From Bradyrhizobium arachidis (lineage in GTDB: Bacteria; Pseudomonadota; Alphaproteobacteria; Rhizobiales; Xanthobacteraceae): a stretch of 64,000 nucleotides of DNA. The stretch covers positions 4,154,001 through 4,218,000 of the forward strand of contig NZ_CP030050.1 of NCBI RefSeq assembly GCF_015291705.1. The letters run 5' to 3'. The notes under the pieces are model-generated. The model was not told where the DNA came from, ran no database searches, and saw only the letters and a program-made list of their open reading frames with translations. Shown piece by piece: positions 62,562-64,000 of this stretch. Within the stretch, counting starts at the first letter, position 1, and each line of letters starts with the position of its first letter. A program made the position numbers and the translations under genes.

Positions 62562-62759
62562 ATGACTACGATCAAAGAACTGACGACCGCAGAGTTCGAT
62601 GTCGCGAGAGCACTAACGGATGACGACCTCGACATCGTCACAGGCGGAAAGGACGTCGCATACATTCAAGCGGCCCCGATAGGGAATTTTCTTGTTCACA
62701 TGTCCGATAAAAGCACAACCGTCGTATACTATCCACCCGGCACATCTGGGAGACCGTAA
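62562..62759 (+). CDS. Double-glycine leader peptide precursor 7 (different type)
   Basis: A 65-residue precursor. The leader (1-29) ends ALTDDDLDIVTGG, a classic double-glycine motif. The 36-residue core starts KDVAYIQAAPIGNFLVHMSD and ends YYPPGTSGRP; it lacks cysteine and is not related to precursors 1-6. AGGAGAG precedes the ATG. A weak CRP-like half site lies at 62464-62479. It probably uses the same C39 exporter. Confidence 0.75.
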   Translation: MTTIKELTTAEFDVARALTDDDLDIVTGGKDVAYIQAAPIGNFLVHMSDKSTTVVYYPPGTSGRP

Positions 62760-62808
62760 CCCGTCCCCGACGACCTCTTTCACCACGGACACCGAGCGGA
62801 CACGGACA

Positions 62809-62826
62809 CCACACCTATAGGTGTGG
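62809..62826. repeat. Perfect 18-bp palindrome after precursor 7
   Basis: CCACACCTATAGGTGTGG is fully self-complementary. It lies 49 bases after the precursor stop. It may be an operator or part of a transcript end; there is no T-run. Confidence 0.5.
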
Positions 62827-63254
62827 CCGGCCTGTCTGGGCTTCGACCGGGTACCGCTCACGGTCTGCCCCAGACCCACATGGATGGCACTGAGCGCTAC
62901 ACCTGTCGGGAATGCGGACTGATCAGGTTCGCTAACAGCGAGGGATGGAACCATTTCGAATGGCGGCTGGACAGTCCAAAAAGGTGAACCACTGCCCGCT
63001 ACTTGCTACCGCGAAAGCAATTCTGAGCCTGATCGTGGCAAGCTGACTTCCGGTATTGGCCCGAAGCTGCCGACCCGGCATGTCAGCTGCCTGTCCGCTC
63101 ACGTGGGGTGAAGCGGGCTCGATATGCTCAAAGCGAGTTCTTCGGGCTGTGACCCAGAGCGGTCATAGCCCGGCCTGAAATCTCGCACCGGGCCGTCTCC
63201 TGCCGTATCGCCGTGTGATATCCTTTCAGTCGCAAGAAGTGGAGGGACTGCACA
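62827..63254. other. 428 bp with only a doubtful short frame
   Basis: A 35-residue frame at 62880-62987 contains YTCRECGLIRF and could be a zinc-binding fragment. It has no ribosome binding site. Nothing else is recognisable. Confidence 0.4.
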
Positions 63255-63326
63255 GTGAAACGCCGCGAGTTCATTAGGTTGCTAGGCGGCGCAGCGGTGG
63301 CGCACAGCGTGGTCGGTAAGCGCTGA
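63255..63326 (+). pseudogene. Truncated signal-peptide fragment of an ABC substrate-binding protein
   Basis: GTG begins MKRREFIRLLGGAAVAH, the characteristic N-terminus of the ABC_sub_bind family, with GGAGG upstream. A stop follows after 23 codons. The body of the gene is missing. The stop overlaps the next ATG (TGATG). Confidence 0.6.
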
Positions 63327-64000
63327 TGGGTACAGCAAGCAAGACGGTCAACCTTGCTTTACAGGGTGGCGGTGCGCATGGCGCCTTCACCTGGGGCGTT
63401 TTGGATCGCCTGCTCGAAGATGAGCGGATGTCGTTTGAGGGGATCTGCGCTACCAGCGCTGGCGCCATGAACGGCACGGTCATGGCGTACGGCCTGACGA
63501 TCGGCGGCCGCGAAGGCGCAAAACTCACTCTCGCCGAATATTGGCGCCGCATCAGCGAAGCTGCAGTCTGGGGACCGCTGCAGCCGTCCATTTTCGATCG
63601 TCTGTCGCAAAATCATTCGATCGAGAAATCGCCAGCCTTCATGTTCTTCGACATGATGACACGACTGTTGTCACCTTATCAGTTTAACCCATTGAACTAT
63701 AACCCGTTGCGTGACGTGCTCGAGAAGACCATCGATTTCGACCGACTGCGCAGGGAGAGTGTCGTCAAGCTGTTCCTTTGTGCGACAAACGTCCGCACTG
63801 GAAAGGTGAAGATCTTTGAGAACCATGAGCTCACCGTCTCCGCCGTTCTCGCTTCCGGGTGCCTTCCGCAGCTCTTTCAGGCTGTTGAAATCGATGGCGA
63901 AGCCTATTGGGATGGCGGCTACATGGGCAACCCAGCAATCTTCCCGCTGATCTATGGCTGCCAATCCACCGACATCATTGTTATTCACATCAATCCAATT
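63326..64000 (+). CDS. Patatin-like phospholipase (partial, continues past the window)
   Basis: The frame is open from ATG to the window edge (225 codons). The oxyanion motif is LQGGGAHGAFTWG near residue 13-25, the nucleophile serine is in CATSAGAMNG, and the catalytic aspartate is in YWDGGYMGNP. It should be a lipid acyl hydrolase. Its start overlaps the stop of the truncated leader fragment, which may provide its translation signal, since no other ribosome binding site is clear. Confidence 0.88.
   Translation, partial: MGTASKTVNLALQGGGAHGAFTWGVLDRLLEDERMSFEGICATSAGAMNGTVMAYGLTIGGREGAKLTLAEYWRRISEAAVWGPLQPSIFDRLSQNHSIEKSPAFMFFDMMTRLLSPYQFNPLNYNPLRDVLEKTIDFDRLRRESVVKLFLCATNVRTGKVKIFENHELTVSAVLASGCLPQLFQAVEIDGEAYWDGGYMGNPAIFPLIYGCQSTDIIVIHINPI

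Overview
The window looks like chromosome from a high-GC alphaproteobacterium, most probably Bradyrhizobium or a close relative. This rests on GC-rich codon use, the gene families present, the small DUF6894-type protein, and a rhizobial-type intergenic palindrome after a branched-chain amino acid binding protein. No rRNA, intact tRNA or CRISPR array was seen.

Positions 1 to about 40,000 are a densely packed catabolic and transport island. It holds a polar amino acid ABC system with two paralogous binding proteins (3166-6435), a peptide/opine-type ABC system behind a clear sigma-54 promoter (17432-22682) and a branched-chain-type ABC system (34028-38702). Between them lie enzymes for cyclic amides, ureides and N-carbamoyl compounds: two hydantoinase/dihydropyrimidinases (12717, 23439), two N-carbamoyl amino acid hydrolases (2173, 10309), a hydantoin-type racemase (11910) and an arylmalonate decarboxylase-like relative (22717). 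There are also two other amidohydrolases (8913, 28226), an acetamidase/formamidase (24907), an NCS1 transporter (25868), a three-gene molybdenum hydroxylase (29531-33935), a Rieske protein and a formamidase-like hydrolase. A plausible scheme is that nitrogen heterocycles are imported, oxidised by the Mo enzyme, ring-opened by hydantoinases, decarbamoylated and racemised to usable amino acids. LysR and MarR regulators and the sigma-54 promoter suggest substrate and nitrogen control. A MarR gene is bracketed by matching palindromic operators on both sides.

Positions 40,000-47,500 are a decayed accessory zone. It contains a degenerate 3' half of tRNA-Lys, remnants of a DeoR regulator and an ABC ATPase, several very small genes, and an exported group (caspase-like protein, double DUF4399 protein, SUMF1-fold protein lacking the catalytic cysteines, small secreted protein).

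Positions 47,700-62,800 hold the most interesting system: a multi-copy leader-peptide secretion locus. Six short genes (47801, 48940, 50489, 50728, 50967, 52854) share an 18-residue leader ending in a double glycine (LDAVSGG type) and related cores rich in Gln, Asn, Gly and Ala. A seventh, unrelated double-glycine peptide lies at 62562. A convergent three-gene operon (59664 to 53281) encodes the matching exporter: HlyD-type adaptor, C39-peptidase ABC transporter and a second ABC transporter, as in NHLM-type systems. Four promoter regions carry CRP-like GTGA-N6-TCAC sites in conserved context, and four hairpins with a compensatory base change follow the precursor units. A cyclic-nucleotide-binding-domain protein without a DNA-binding domain is nearby (60709). 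Three precursors form an exact 239-bp tandem array, and a 555-bp segment including promoter and precursor is duplicated almost perfectly 2,365 bp away. No RiPP modification enzyme is recognisable. The window ends inside a patatin-like phospholipase gene.
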